Shown here: piece after piece, positions 6,274 through 12,769 of the stretch
How positions within the stretch are numbered: position 1 is the stretch's first letter
Layout of the letters: the number at the start of each line of letters is the position of its first letter
NCBI GenBank assembly: GCA_964458935.1
Contig: CAYWKS010000045.1
Span: 1-14,361 of the forward strand
Length of the DNA stretch: 14,361 nucleotides
DNA from: CAYWKS01 sp964458935
GTDB lineage: Bacteria; Planctomycetota; Phycisphaerae; Phycisphaerales; Zrk34
Reading direction: 5' to 3'
Program-made: the position numbers and the translations under genes
The notes under the pieces: model-generated
Told to the model about the DNA's origin: nothing
Seen by the model: only the letters and a program-made list of their open reading frames with translations
Database searches by the model: none

Positions 6274-7740
6274 TCAGCGACGCCGCTGCAGCAGCATCAG
6301 ACCACCGGCGCCGAGCAGGACCAAGGTCGTGGGCTCGGGCACGAGTTCACGAATGATGCCGTCGTGTTTGTTGAGCACGAACACCCGTCCGTCGATGCCG
6401 ACGCTGTAGCGCAGGTCGGCCCGGCTGGAGGCGGTCAGGCCATCGGCGTCCCGGGCGTCGTTGATCAACTCGATGAGTCGGACGGGATCGCCGTGTTCGT
6501 CGAGCGTGATGAGTTCGGCCAAGCCGTCCTGCCCGCCGTCGAGCGGATCGGCATCGACGTTGAGGTAGAACATGATGCCGGTGGGGAAGTCGCCGAGCAG
6601 GAGGTGGCCATCGAGGCCGGGGATGCCCGATCCGCGGACGACATCGCCGACGGTGATGGCCCGGCCGCCGGTAACCCCGACGGGCAGATCGTCGACCATG
6701 TTGGTGTGGTCGTACTCGGCGACGGGGTCGGTCATGTCGGCGGTCTTGGCGCCCTCGAAAGTGAAGCTGCCCTCGCGCTGGTCCCAGCCGTAGTTGGCAC
6801 CGTTGACGCCGAGGTTGATCTCTTCGACGGCGTTCTGGCCGATGTCGGCGATGTACATGTCACCGTTGTCCGGGTCCCAGCCGAATCGTTGCGGATTGCG
6901 CAACCCGGAAGCGAAGGTTTCACGGAGTGTGCCGTTGTCGCCATCGGACGCGAAGACGTTGTCCGCGACGATGCCGTACTGTCCGTTGTCCGAATTGTTG
7001 CCGAGCGGATCGATGCGTAGGATCGCGCCGTAGGGATTGGATTCGTTCTGGCCGTTCTCTTGAGGGTCGCCGCCAGACCCGGCGTCGCCCATGGCCACGT
7101 AAAGGTTGCCATAGTCGTCATCGCCGCTTTGCGCGGAGGTGTTGAAGGCGATGTGTCCGGCGTTGTGATTGCCGAAAGGCTGCTTGAAGCGGAGGATCTC
7201 GCGTGGGGCCGTTCCGCCGGCGTCACTGTAGTTCGGCTCGGCGGTGTCCGTGACCGACCATTCGAGCAGGACACTATGGAAGACGGTGTTGCCGCCGGGG
7301 TCGAAGTCCGGCGTGGGTCCGGTATCCGACGTGCTGTGGATGGTGTAGAACTTGCCGTAGCCCGCCGCACCGTGTTGGTTGAAGTCGGGATGGAAGTCGA
7401 AGCCTTGAAACCCCTGCTCGCCGGTGGAGGTGCGCACGCTGACGCCGGGGAAATCATCGAGGTCGATGTACTCGGTGACGTTGCTGCCGTCGGCATTCAT
7501 CCAGTACAACGGGCCCCGCTGATCGTTGACGAACAGTCTCCCGTCGGGGCTGGCGGTCATGACGCTCATGCGTGGCGGCTGGCCGTTGTCCGAGTCCGGG
7601 AGTTCGGCGAAGTCGCGAATGCCGACGGTGAGCGGGCCTTTCTCGATCGCCGCCGGGAAATGGTCCTCTCCTGCAACGGTCGCGGTCATCAGGGCGGTCG
7701 CGAGCAGCCCCACGACGCAACTGAGTGTGGATGATTGCAT
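6274..7740 (-). CDS. Secreted PQQ-type glucose/sorbosone dehydrogenase-like beta-propeller with PEP-CTERM anchor
   Basis: A 488-residue protein. Residues 1-23 form a signal peptide (hydrophobic VVGLLATALMTATVAG). The middle is a glucose/sorbosone dehydrogenase beta-propeller: GFDFHPDF (113-120), FGNHNAGHIAFN (189-200, with His192/His196 in the active-site region), YVAMGDAGSGGDPQENG, ASGLRNPQRFGWDP (277-290), MYIADIGQNAVEEIN and ANYGWDQREG. The C terminus VPEPTTLVLLGAGGLMLLQRRR (467-488) is a textbook PEP-CTERM signal: PEP motif, membrane helix, Arg cluster. This implies recognition and likely cleavage by an exosortase at the cell envelope. The family oxidises sugars or aldehydes with PQQ, but many members are untested, so substrate and cofactor use are inference. 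ATG 7740 has GAGG 8 bases upstream; the frame extends to 7887 without signal character. A nested inverted repeat lies 60-95 bases upstream. Confidence 0.9.
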   Translation of the reverse strand: MQSSTLSCVVGLLATALMTATVAGEDHFPAAIEKGPLTVGIRDFAELPDSDNGQPPRMSVMTASPDGRLFVNDQRGPLYWMNADGSNVTEYIDLDDFPGVSVRTSTGEQGFQGFDFHPDFNQHGAAGYGKFYTIHSTSDTGPTPDFDPGGNTVFHSVLLEWSVTDTAEPNYSDAGGTAPREILRFKQPFGNHNAGHIAFNTSAQSGDDDYGNLYVAMGDAGSGGDPQENGQNESNPYGAILRIDPLGNNSDNGQYGIVADNVFASDGDNGTLRETFASGLRNPQRFGWDPDNGDMYIADIGQNAVEEINLGVNGANYGWDQREGSFTFEGAKTADMTDPVAEYDHTNMVDDLPVGVTGGRAITVGDVVRGSGIPGLDGHLLLGDFPTGIMFYLNVDADPLDGGQDGLAELITLDEHGDPVRLIELINDARDADGLTASSRADLRYSVGIDGRVFVLNKHDGIIRELVPEPTTLVLLGAGGLMLLQRRR

Positions 7741-7799
7741 GGCTGACACCTCTCTCACGGATTGCTTTGGCGCGGCGACACGCCGGTGTGATGCGGATC

Positions 7800-7835
7800 G
7801 CACGACAGTGACTGGCACCGTGCCATGCGTCGTGC
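7800..7835. repeat. Nested inverted repeat in the leader of the PEP-CTERM dehydrogenase gene
   Basis: GCACGAC (7800-7806) pairs with GTCGTGC (7829-7835), and inside it TGGCAC (7813-7818) pairs with GTGCCA (7820-7825) around C7819. The 36-base element ends 60 bases before the start codon of the minus-strand gene. It could be an operator for a dimeric regulator or a folded mRNA element. No promoter could be placed with confidence in 7741-8009. Confidence 0.45.
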
Positions 7836-8009
7836 CGACCCAGCGGCGGATTGTCAGGAGCCGCCCAATGTGAATGTCGAACTCCAAGTATGCGCTCGCC
7901 CGCTAGAGGCGATGCAATCCATGCTAGGGCGCGACGCTCGCGATCCGCAAGATAGATATCGATTACGACAAGCTTACTGAAAGGAAACTTGCTCCCAGGC
8001 GGGCCGGGG

Positions 8010-8705
8010 TCAAGCGTGTTGGGGTTGGTGAGGCGGTGGTCGTACTTCGATCGTGTGGCGAGCGGAGCGGCGGCGACGCGTGAGCATCGTCAGCGCCGGG
8101 ACGGCGATTAGCGCCGCAGCCGTGGGTTCGGGGGTGATCGTCACCACTTCGGTAACTTCGGCCACGCCCGTGAAAGGCGTTTGCGCGGCCGGGTCGATCA
8201 TCAGCGCGTCGGCAGCCGAGTTCAGCCCGGTCGGCAGCGTGTAGACCTGCAGGTCCAAGCCCGGGATCATGCCGTTGTTGACCGCAAGCGTCTGGCCGAC
8301 GCGCACTTCGTCGATCGCGTCGGCTTCGCCGTTCTCGGCGATGACCAGCAGCGGGTCGCTCTCACCCGAGGAGACGAGTTCCTTGACGATGACGACGTTG
8401 CGGCCCTTGGGGCCCGTATCCGCGAAATCGGGGGTGATGAAGATCAGCAGCGTCTGCTTCTCCGCCGCTTGCATTGCGATGGGCGTGCCAGGCAGCAGAT
8501 CGATCGTGAACTGCTCCACGCCATCCATGTCGCTGTCGGAGGCGTCCATGCTCATCGCCTCGCCGTCGGCGTCCTCGTAGGCAAAGTCCATGTCCGGTGT
8601 CGGGCCGAACTGCACCGAGATCTGCCCCCGCAACGGGAGATTGTCGGCGTGCGCACCGCCGGCAACGAGCATGATCGCCGCTAGGCACGTAAGAGTTGTT
8701 CGCAT
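8010..8705 (-). CDS. Secreted PEP-CTERM protein of unknown function
   Basis: A 231-residue protein I do not recognise beyond its sorting signals. Residues 1-20 are a signal peptide (MRTTLTCLAAIMLVAGGAHA, cleavage before DN). Residues 38-62 are rich in Asp, Glu and Met (DMDFAYEDADGEAMSMDAS and onward), which might bind cations. The remainder is beta-rich with TLLIFITP and RNVVIVKELV strands. TPEPTAAALIAVPALTMLTRRRR (191-213) is a PEP-CTERM anchor, but it is followed by an 18-residue hydrophilic tail, longer than usual after the Arg cluster. ATG 8705 has GGAGG 5 bases upstream; a longer frame to 8717 lacks that spacing. A reasonable promoter lies about 80 bases upstream. It is 269 bases from the dehydrogenase gene on the same strand, so the two may be expressed separately. 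Gene call confident, function unknown. Confidence 0.85.
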   Translation of the reverse strand: MRTTLTCLAAIMLVAGGAHADNLPLRGQISVQFGPTPDMDFAYEDADGEAMSMDASDSDMDGVEQFTIDLLPGTPIAMQAAEKQTLLIFITPDFADTGPKGRNVVIVKELVSSGESDPLLVIAENGEADAIDEVRVGQTLAVNNGMIPGLDLQVYTLPTGLNSAADALMIDPAAQTPFTGVAEVTEVVTITPEPTAAALIAVPALTMLTRRRRSARHTIEVRPPPHQPQHA

Positions 8706-9233
8706 ACCTGCCTCCATTCAATCGGTTGACGAAATTCGGCAGCACCCGTGCCGATACCCGAGCCTGTCCTTGTTGGCACGCGGAGTCAAGTTTATTTCCG
8801 CAGACATCGCTCTGTCGACCACCTTTGCCCGGGCGACGCTGCTGTTTCTCAGGTCCACGCCGGGGCAGGTGGCCCCAGACCTTGTCCGGGGCCGATTCAA
8901 TCGCGCCCGGCGCATTGGGATGGGCCAGACTAAACGTAAGGGCGATGTTCGCCATACGCGCGTGGGTGTTCGCTATCTCGCCGGCGCTCTGGACAAGCTA
9001 CCCGGACTGGGGGCCAAATCCCCCGAGCGGCAGGCTCAGGTGGCGCTGGCGACGGGCACCGACCACGCTCGGGCTGAGGATGCGTGCAGCAACCGGGGCG
9101 CGGCCCGGGGCGAAACGGCGCGACGCTACGCGGCGAGCCGGGGGCAGCGGCTGGCCGGCTCGGAAGACGAACAGCCCGTCAAACGTGGTGAGAATCGCGA
9201 TTCGGCGCGACGCGACGCGAGGGGAAGCGGGAA
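8706..9233. other. Intergenic stretch between the PEP-CTERM gene and tRNA-Thr
   Basis: In 528 bases I see no supported gene. The left 115 bases hold the promoter and leader of the PEP-CTERM gene. The right part is very GC-rich with an imperfect direct repeat (9111-9143 and 9198-9230, sharing CGGCGCGACGC) and the palindrome GAATCGCGATTC (9192-9203). Open frames across it in several phases look Arg/Ala-rich and are not convincing. Confidence 0.5.
8789..8818 (-). promoter_or_regulatory. Likely promoter of the 231-residue PEP-CTERM protein gene
   Basis: On the minus strand, TCGACA (8818-8813) is followed after 18 bases by TAAACT (8794-8789). These match the sigma70 consensus at 5/6 and 4/6. Transcription would start near 8782, giving a leader of about 77 bases. 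Confidence 0.4.
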
Positions 9234-9307
9234 AGCCACCGATGGGATTCGAACCCATGACCTGTGCTTTACGAAAGCACCGCTCTGACCAGCTGAGCTA
9301 CGGTGGC
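9234..9307 (-). tRNA. tRNA-Thr (anticodon CGT)
   Basis: A complete 74-base cloverleaf on the minus strand. Acceptor arms are GCCACCG and CGGTGGC with discriminator T. The D arm is GCTC/GAGC, the anticodon stem GTGCT/AGCAC with loop TTCGTAA (anticodon CGT, reads ACG), the variable loop AGGTC, and the T arm ATGGG/CCCAT with loop TTCGAAT. The 3' CCA is not encoded, so it must be added by a nucleotidyltransferase. It lies 36 bases after thpR. Confidence 0.97.
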
Positions 9308-9319
9308 GGCGAACGGTAG

Positions 9320-9347
9320 ATTGTAACACGACCGCCGCCCTGCTCAA
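9320..9347 (-). promoter_or_regulatory. Promoter of tRNA-Thr, overlapping the end of thpR
   Basis: On the minus strand, TTGAGC (9347-9342), a 16-base spacer and TACAAT (9325-9320) form a good sigma70-like promoter 12 bases before the tRNA. The -35 covers the thpR stop codon (9346-9344). Transcription would start near 9313, leaving a very short 5' leader for RNase P to remove. Confidence 0.6.
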
Positions 9348-9907
9348 GACGAGCCGCCGCTCGCCAGCGGGAATTCGGCGAGCGCGGTGTACACCGGCCC
9401 GTCGGGGCGCAACTCCGATCCGATCAGCTCGACCCGGTCGACCCGCCACCGGACCGGCGGCCGGCTCCACCGCGGCGGATCGATCCGCGGCTTGGGCCCG
9501 TGCCGCGGCGGCTTGAAGCGGCCCAACGTCATGTGAGGCGTGTATGGCCGCGCATCCCCAAAAAAGCCCTGCAACTCGGCGGCGGTGCGGATCGTCTCGT
9601 GCAGCGACGGCAACGCCGAACCCCCGTCGAACAGCGCCGCCAGGACGCGCGGCCGACGAACCCCCGGGAGAAGCTCGACCCGCGCGGTGGCCACGTCGAA
9701 CGGACCGTGCTCCCCGCACGCCTCACGCAACGCCCCGGTCAAACCCGGCAACTGACCGGTTGGCACATCCCCGAAGAACCATACCGTGATGTGCAGGTTC
9801 GCCGGCGGCGTCCGTTTGAGCGCCGGCAGGTCCCACTCCCGCGCCGCGGCCGCCAGCGCCTCGCGGTTCGCCTCATCCGGCCCGATCGCAAGAAAGCAAC
9901 GTGGCAT
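9344..9907 (-). CDS. thpR: RNA 2',3'-cyclic phosphodiesterase (2H family, ThpR/LigT)
   Basis: A 187-residue member of the 2H phosphoesterase superfamily, of usual family length. The two catalytic HxTx motifs are HITV (His39, Thr41) and HMTL (His125, Thr127); the opening MPRCFLAIGP is the usual first strand, and RPYTPHMTLGRFK surrounds the second motif. The family opens 2',3'-cyclic phosphate ends of RNA and can ligate tRNA halves in vitro; the physiological substrate is uncertain. The gene starts 17 bases after the PfkB kinase stop and is probably cotranscribed with it. The ribosome site is weak (GGCGGGCGAG upstream), consistent with translational coupling. It is followed closely by tRNA-Thr, which is notable for an RNA-processing enzyme but may be chance. 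Confidence 0.93.
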   Translation of the reverse strand: MPRCFLAIGPDEANREALAAAAREWDLPALKRTPPANLHITVWFFGDVPTGQLPGLTGALREACGEHGPFDVATARVELLPGVRRPRVLAALFDGGSALPSLHETIRTAAELQGFFGDARPYTPHMTLGRFKPPRHGPKPRIDPPRWSRPPVRWRVDRVELIGSELRPDGPVYTALAEFPLASGGSS

Positions 9908-9924
9908 GGCTCGCCCGCCGCAAG

Positions 9925-10833
9925 CTACTCATCGAACCGAACGATGTCGGCGTACTCCTCGAGTCGCTGATCGATGTCGGCGCGGCTGATCTCCATGAGC
10001 CGCTGCAACGTGAAGCTCTCGATGTTGAAGCTGGCGACGATCGTGCCGTACGCCAGCGAGCGCTTGATCGCCCGCAGGTCCGGCCGATCGACCTCGGCGA
10101 GGTACCCCATCATGCCCCCGGCGAAGCTGTCGCCCGCGCCGGTCGGGTCGACCACGTTCTGCGCGGGGAAGGCGTGCAGCACGCCGACCCCGTCGGCGTG
10201 CTGGAGCAGGCAACCGTGCTCGCCCTTCTTCACCACGACGAACTTCGGGCCCATCTCGATGATCTTCCGGCTGGCGGCGATCATGTTCGACTCGCCGGTC
10301 AGCAGCGTCGCCTCACCATCGTTGAGCACCAGCCCATCGATCTGCTTGAGCAGCGCCTTCAGCTCATCGGCCGCTTCGTTGATCCACAGGTCCATGGTGT
10401 CGGCAACGACGAGCTTGGCCTCGGGGAAGCTCTCGCGCAGGGCCATCTGCGCCGCCGGATGCGTGTTGGCCAGGAACACATACTTCGAATCGCGGTAGCT
10501 GTCGGGCACGGGGGGGATGTCTTCGGCGAGCACGCCGAGCTGCACGTCCTTCGTCTCGCGCTCGTTCATGTTGGCCATGTACTCGCCGGTCCAGCGGAAG
10601 GTCTTGCTGCCGGCGCGGCGCTCCAGGCCCTCGGTGTCGGCGTGGAAGTGCTCGAAGGTCTTCATGTGCGCGTCGGGGAAGTCATCGCCGACCGCGGCGC
10701 AGATGCGGACCGGCCCGAAGAAACTCGCCGCCGCGGCGAAATAGGTGCACGACCCGCCGAGCACTTCGTCGGCCCGGCCGGTCGGCGTGATCACCGTGTC
10801 GATCCCGATGCTTCCCGTCACAATCAATGACAT
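9925..10833 (-). CDS. PfkB-family carbohydrate kinase
   Basis: A 302-residue cytoplasmic kinase of the ribokinase/PfkB superfamily. The N-terminal LGGSCTYFAAAASFFG (25-40) and VGDDFPD (48-54) form the first PfkB region. NDGEATLLTGE (171-181) and VVKKGEHGCLL precede the second signature DPTGAGDSFAGG (229-240), with catalytic base Asp235. Members phosphorylate sugars or nucleosides using ATP; the substrate cannot be told from sequence here. ATG 10833 (MSLIVTGSIGIDTV) matches the family start and has AGGA upstream; the frame could extend to 10962, but that would overlap the end of gltX with a non-family Arg-rich leader. It lies 61 bases after gltX and 17 before thpR on the same strand, suggesting one transcription unit. 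Confidence 0.92.
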   Translation of the reverse strand: MSLIVTGSIGIDTVITPTGRADEVLGGSCTYFAAAASFFGPVRICAAVGDDFPDAHMKTFEHFHADTEGLERRAGSKTFRWTGEYMANMNERETKDVQLGVLAEDIPPVPDSYRDSKYVFLANTHPAAQMALRESFPEAKLVVADTMDLWINEAADELKALLKQIDGLVLNDGEATLLTGESNMIAASRKIIEMGPKFVVVKKGEHGCLLQHADGVGVLHAFPAQNVVDPTGAGDSFAGGMMGYLAEVDRPDLRAIKRSLAYGTIVASFNIESFTLQRLMEISRADIDQRLEEYADIVRFDE

Positions 10834-10894
10834 GCGCTGTTTCCTGTTTGCTCTTGCTCGGCGATCCGGGACCGCCGCGTCTGCGATGAATGCC

Positions 10895-12376
10895 TCAGCG
10901 GCCCGACGCCGCCAGACAGTGGTCGATCCGTGCGAGTGTCGAGCCTTTGCCGAGAATGTCAAGCGTCGCGTCGATCGGCGGCGTCACCGTCCCCCCCGAA
11001 ATCGCCACACGCAGCGGCTGAGCCACCTTGCCCATGCCCACGCCCTTTTCTTCGGCGAGCTGCTTGACAGCCTCATGCGCCGCCGCCCCGAAACCCGCCC
11101 CCGCCAACCCCGCCAGCCGCTCACGCAACGCCGCCAGCACCTCAAACGCATCGCCCTTCATCACCTTCGCGATGGGCTTGGCGGCGAAGTCGTACTCGAT
11201 CGCTGCGTCGGCCATGAAGAAGAACGCGCCCTGTTCCAGCGGGTCGCGCAGGGTCTTGCTGCGCTCGCGGTACGCCTCACAAAATCCGCGGAAACGCGCG
11301 TCCTCCGGCCCCCCGAAGGTCGGTGACAACGCCTCGTGACCATACTTCCACACCCGCTCGACCAGCGCTTCCGGGGGCATCTGCGCGATGGCGTCGGCGT
11401 TGAACGCCGCGAGCTTTTCCCGGTCGAACTTCGCCGCGCTCGACCCCACCCGATCGAAGTCGAACCGCTCGCACAAGAACGCCAGGTCGAACTGCTCAAC
11501 ATCCCCGCCCGGGTTCCAGCCCAGCAGCGCCAGGTAGTTGCACAAGACCTCGGGCATGTAGCCGGACCCCCGGAAGTCAGACACGTCGATCTCGGGCAGC
11601 TTCAAGTCCAGCGTCCGTGCAATGGCGCGAGCGACGCCCAGATCATCGGTGTCGCCTTCGAGGAAGGCTCGCAGCTCATCGGGCGGACATGCCGACTGAA
11701 GTGGGCACGTCTCGGTCGCATCCTTCGCCGCGGCCCGGGCGGCTTTGGCCTTGTCCCGCTTGCTCATCTTCGACCCGTCGGGGTTGAAGATCAGCGGGAT
11801 GTGCGCATAGCTCGGCGTCGCCAACCCCAGCGCCTCCTGCAGCGCGATGTGCTTGGGCGTGTTGCCCAGATGCTCCTGGCCACGGATCACGTGCGTCACT
11901 TCCATCGTCGCGTCGTCCACGACCACCGCGAAGTGGTACGTCGGGTACCCGTCGGACTTGCGGATGACAAAGTCCTCGAGCTTGTCGGCCGGCGTGGTCA
12001 CGTCGCCGAGCACCTGGTCATGCACGGTGATGTCCCGGCCGGGCATGCGGAATCGCACCGCCCCGTCGTCCTCGTAGGTCCGCCCGGCCTCGGCGAGCCG
12101 GGCGAAGTGCTGCTCGTACAGGTCCAGCCGCTCGCTCTGGCGCGGCTCGTCGCCGGCGTTGTCCCAGTCCAACCCCAGCCACTTCAGGTCGTCGAGGATC
12201 CCCCGCTCGGCCTCGGCGGTCGAGCGTTTGCGATCGGTGTCTTCGATCCGCAGGAGGAACCTGCCCCCCCACCGGCGGGCGTAGGCGTAGTTGAACAGGG
12301 CCGTCCGAGCCCCGCCCACGTGCTGCAAACCGGTCGGCGAGGGCGCATATCGTGTGACCACAGGCATATCAGGCAT
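10895..12376 (-). CDS. gltX: Glutamyl-tRNA synthetase
   Basis: A 493-residue class I aminoacyl-tRNA synthetase that charges tRNA-Glu (or also tRNA-Gln if the organism is non-discriminating). The HIGH-type motif is HVGG (19-22) in APSPTGLQHVGGARTALFNY, with LLRIEDTDRKRS next; KMSKR is at 203-207. VTHVIRGQEHLGNTPKHIALQ is a further hallmark. Two oddities: the stretch after RLAEAGRTYED (about residue 103) goes straight to AVRFRMP, so the roughly 35-residue Cys-bearing insertion found in many bacterial GluRS is missing; and about 45 extra residues (210-265, containing TETCPLQSACPPDE) lie between KMSKR and GYMPEVLCNYLALLGW. The start is ATG 12376 or 12367 (MPVVTRYAPSPTG); neither has a ribosome site, and an extended -10 lies just upstream, suggesting a near-leaderless mRNA. 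Confidence 0.96.
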   Translation of the reverse strand: MPDMPVVTRYAPSPTGLQHVGGARTALFNYAYARRWGGRFLLRIEDTDRKRSTAEAERGILDDLKWLGLDWDNAGDEPRQSERLDLYEQHFARLAEAGRTYEDDGAVRFRMPGRDITVHDQVLGDVTTPADKLEDFVIRKSDGYPTYHFAVVVDDATMEVTHVIRGQEHLGNTPKHIALQEALGLATPSYAHIPLIFNPDGSKMSKRDKAKAARAAAKDATETCPLQSACPPDELRAFLEGDTDDLGVARAIARTLDLKLPEIDVSDFRGSGYMPEVLCNYLALLGWNPGGDVEQFDLAFLCERFDFDRVGSSAAKFDREKLAAFNADAIAQMPPEALVERVWKYGHEALSPTFGGPEDARFRGFCEAYRERSKTLRDPLEQGAFFFMADAAIEYDFAAKPIAKVMKGDAFEVLAALRERLAGLAGAGFGAAAHEAVKQLAEEKGVGMGKVAQPLRVAISGGTVTPPIDATLDILGKGSTLARIDHCLAASGR

Positions 12377-12386
12377 AAGACCGGCG

Positions 12387-12395
12387 AGTATAACA
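12387..12395 (-). promoter_or_regulatory. Extended -10 promoter of gltX
   Basis: On the minus strand TGTTATACT (12395-12387) is an extended -10 (TG-n-TATACT). The -35 is poor, as is common for extended -10 promoters. Transcription would start near 12380, only a few bases before the ATG at 12376, and no Shine-Dalgarno sequence is present. Confidence 0.5.
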
Positions 12396-12435
12396 GCCGC
12401 CACACGGGCCACGAAGCGACGACGGCGACTCGGTC

Positions 12436-12603
12436 ATGGTGCTCGGGTGGGCGAGCTGCACGGCGGGAGCGTTGCTGTTTTTTGTCGGGCTGGTGCCGTG
12501 CGCCCAGCGGCTCTGGGACCGCCAGGCACGGATTCTGGGGCATCTGGAGGACCTGGTGCGGGCGTGGGGCGTCGGCGATGAAGTTTCCTCGCAACCGACT
12601 TGA
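12436..12603 (+). CDS. Possible 55-residue single-pass membrane protein
   Basis: A small frame starting MVLGWASCTAGALLFFVGLV. Residues 4-22 form a good transmembrane helix, followed by a basic/amphipathic helix (AQRLWDRQARILGHLEDLVRAW) and a short polar tail ending SSQPT. About 80 percent of codons end in G or C, like the neighbours. The frame is divergent from gltX and lies upstream of pckG, with its stop inside the -35 of the strong promoter at 12600. No clear ribosome site precedes the ATG, so the gene is unproven. I recognise no family. Antisense Arg/Pro-rich frames in the same place look less protein-like. Confidence 0.4.
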   Translation: MVLGWASCTAGALLFFVGLVPCAQRLWDRQARILGHLEDLVRAWGVGDEVSSQPT

Positions 12604-12629
12604 AACCAGACTTAGTAATCCTGTATAGT
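12600..12629 (+). promoter_or_regulatory. Strong sigma70-type promoter upstream of pckG
   Basis: TTGAAA (12600-12605), 18-base spacer, TATAGT (12624-12629): both hexamers match 5/6. The start would be near 12636, giving a pckG leader of about 134 bases that can fold (GGCCG 12646-12650 with CGGCC 12678-12682, inner GACG/CGTC). A second, weaker promoter candidate is TTGCGA (12689-12694) with TAGTAC (12712-12717) at 17 bases. Confidence 0.55.
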
Positions 12630-12769
12630 CCTGCCCAGAGCAGCAGGCCGGACGTCGCAAAGGCGTCAAAGTAGTACCGGCCAAGCCCTTGCGACACCCC
12701 GCGCGGGCAAATAGTACACTGCCACGTAACTGGTCTCCGTCCACCCCTTAGGTCTGCGAGGATACCGCC

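Noticed and set aside
9206..9221. Short CGACG-type tandem repeat, considered as a CRISPR or satellite
   Set aside because: Only about three units of 5 bases with no spacers; explained by local GC-rich composition.
8590..9319. Plus-strand frames ending in peptides such as GIRTHDLCFTKAPL and GFEPMTCALRKHRSD
   Set aside because: These peptides come from reading the antisense of tRNA-Thr, a well-known source of false proteins in databases.
9901..10830. A 309-codon plus-strand frame opposite the PfkB kinase
   Set aside because: Antisense shadow of the kinase gene, with no family signature.
11336..12628. A 430-codon plus-strand frame opposite gltX
   Set aside because: It is antisense to gltX, which has all catalytic motifs; the product has no recognisable domain.
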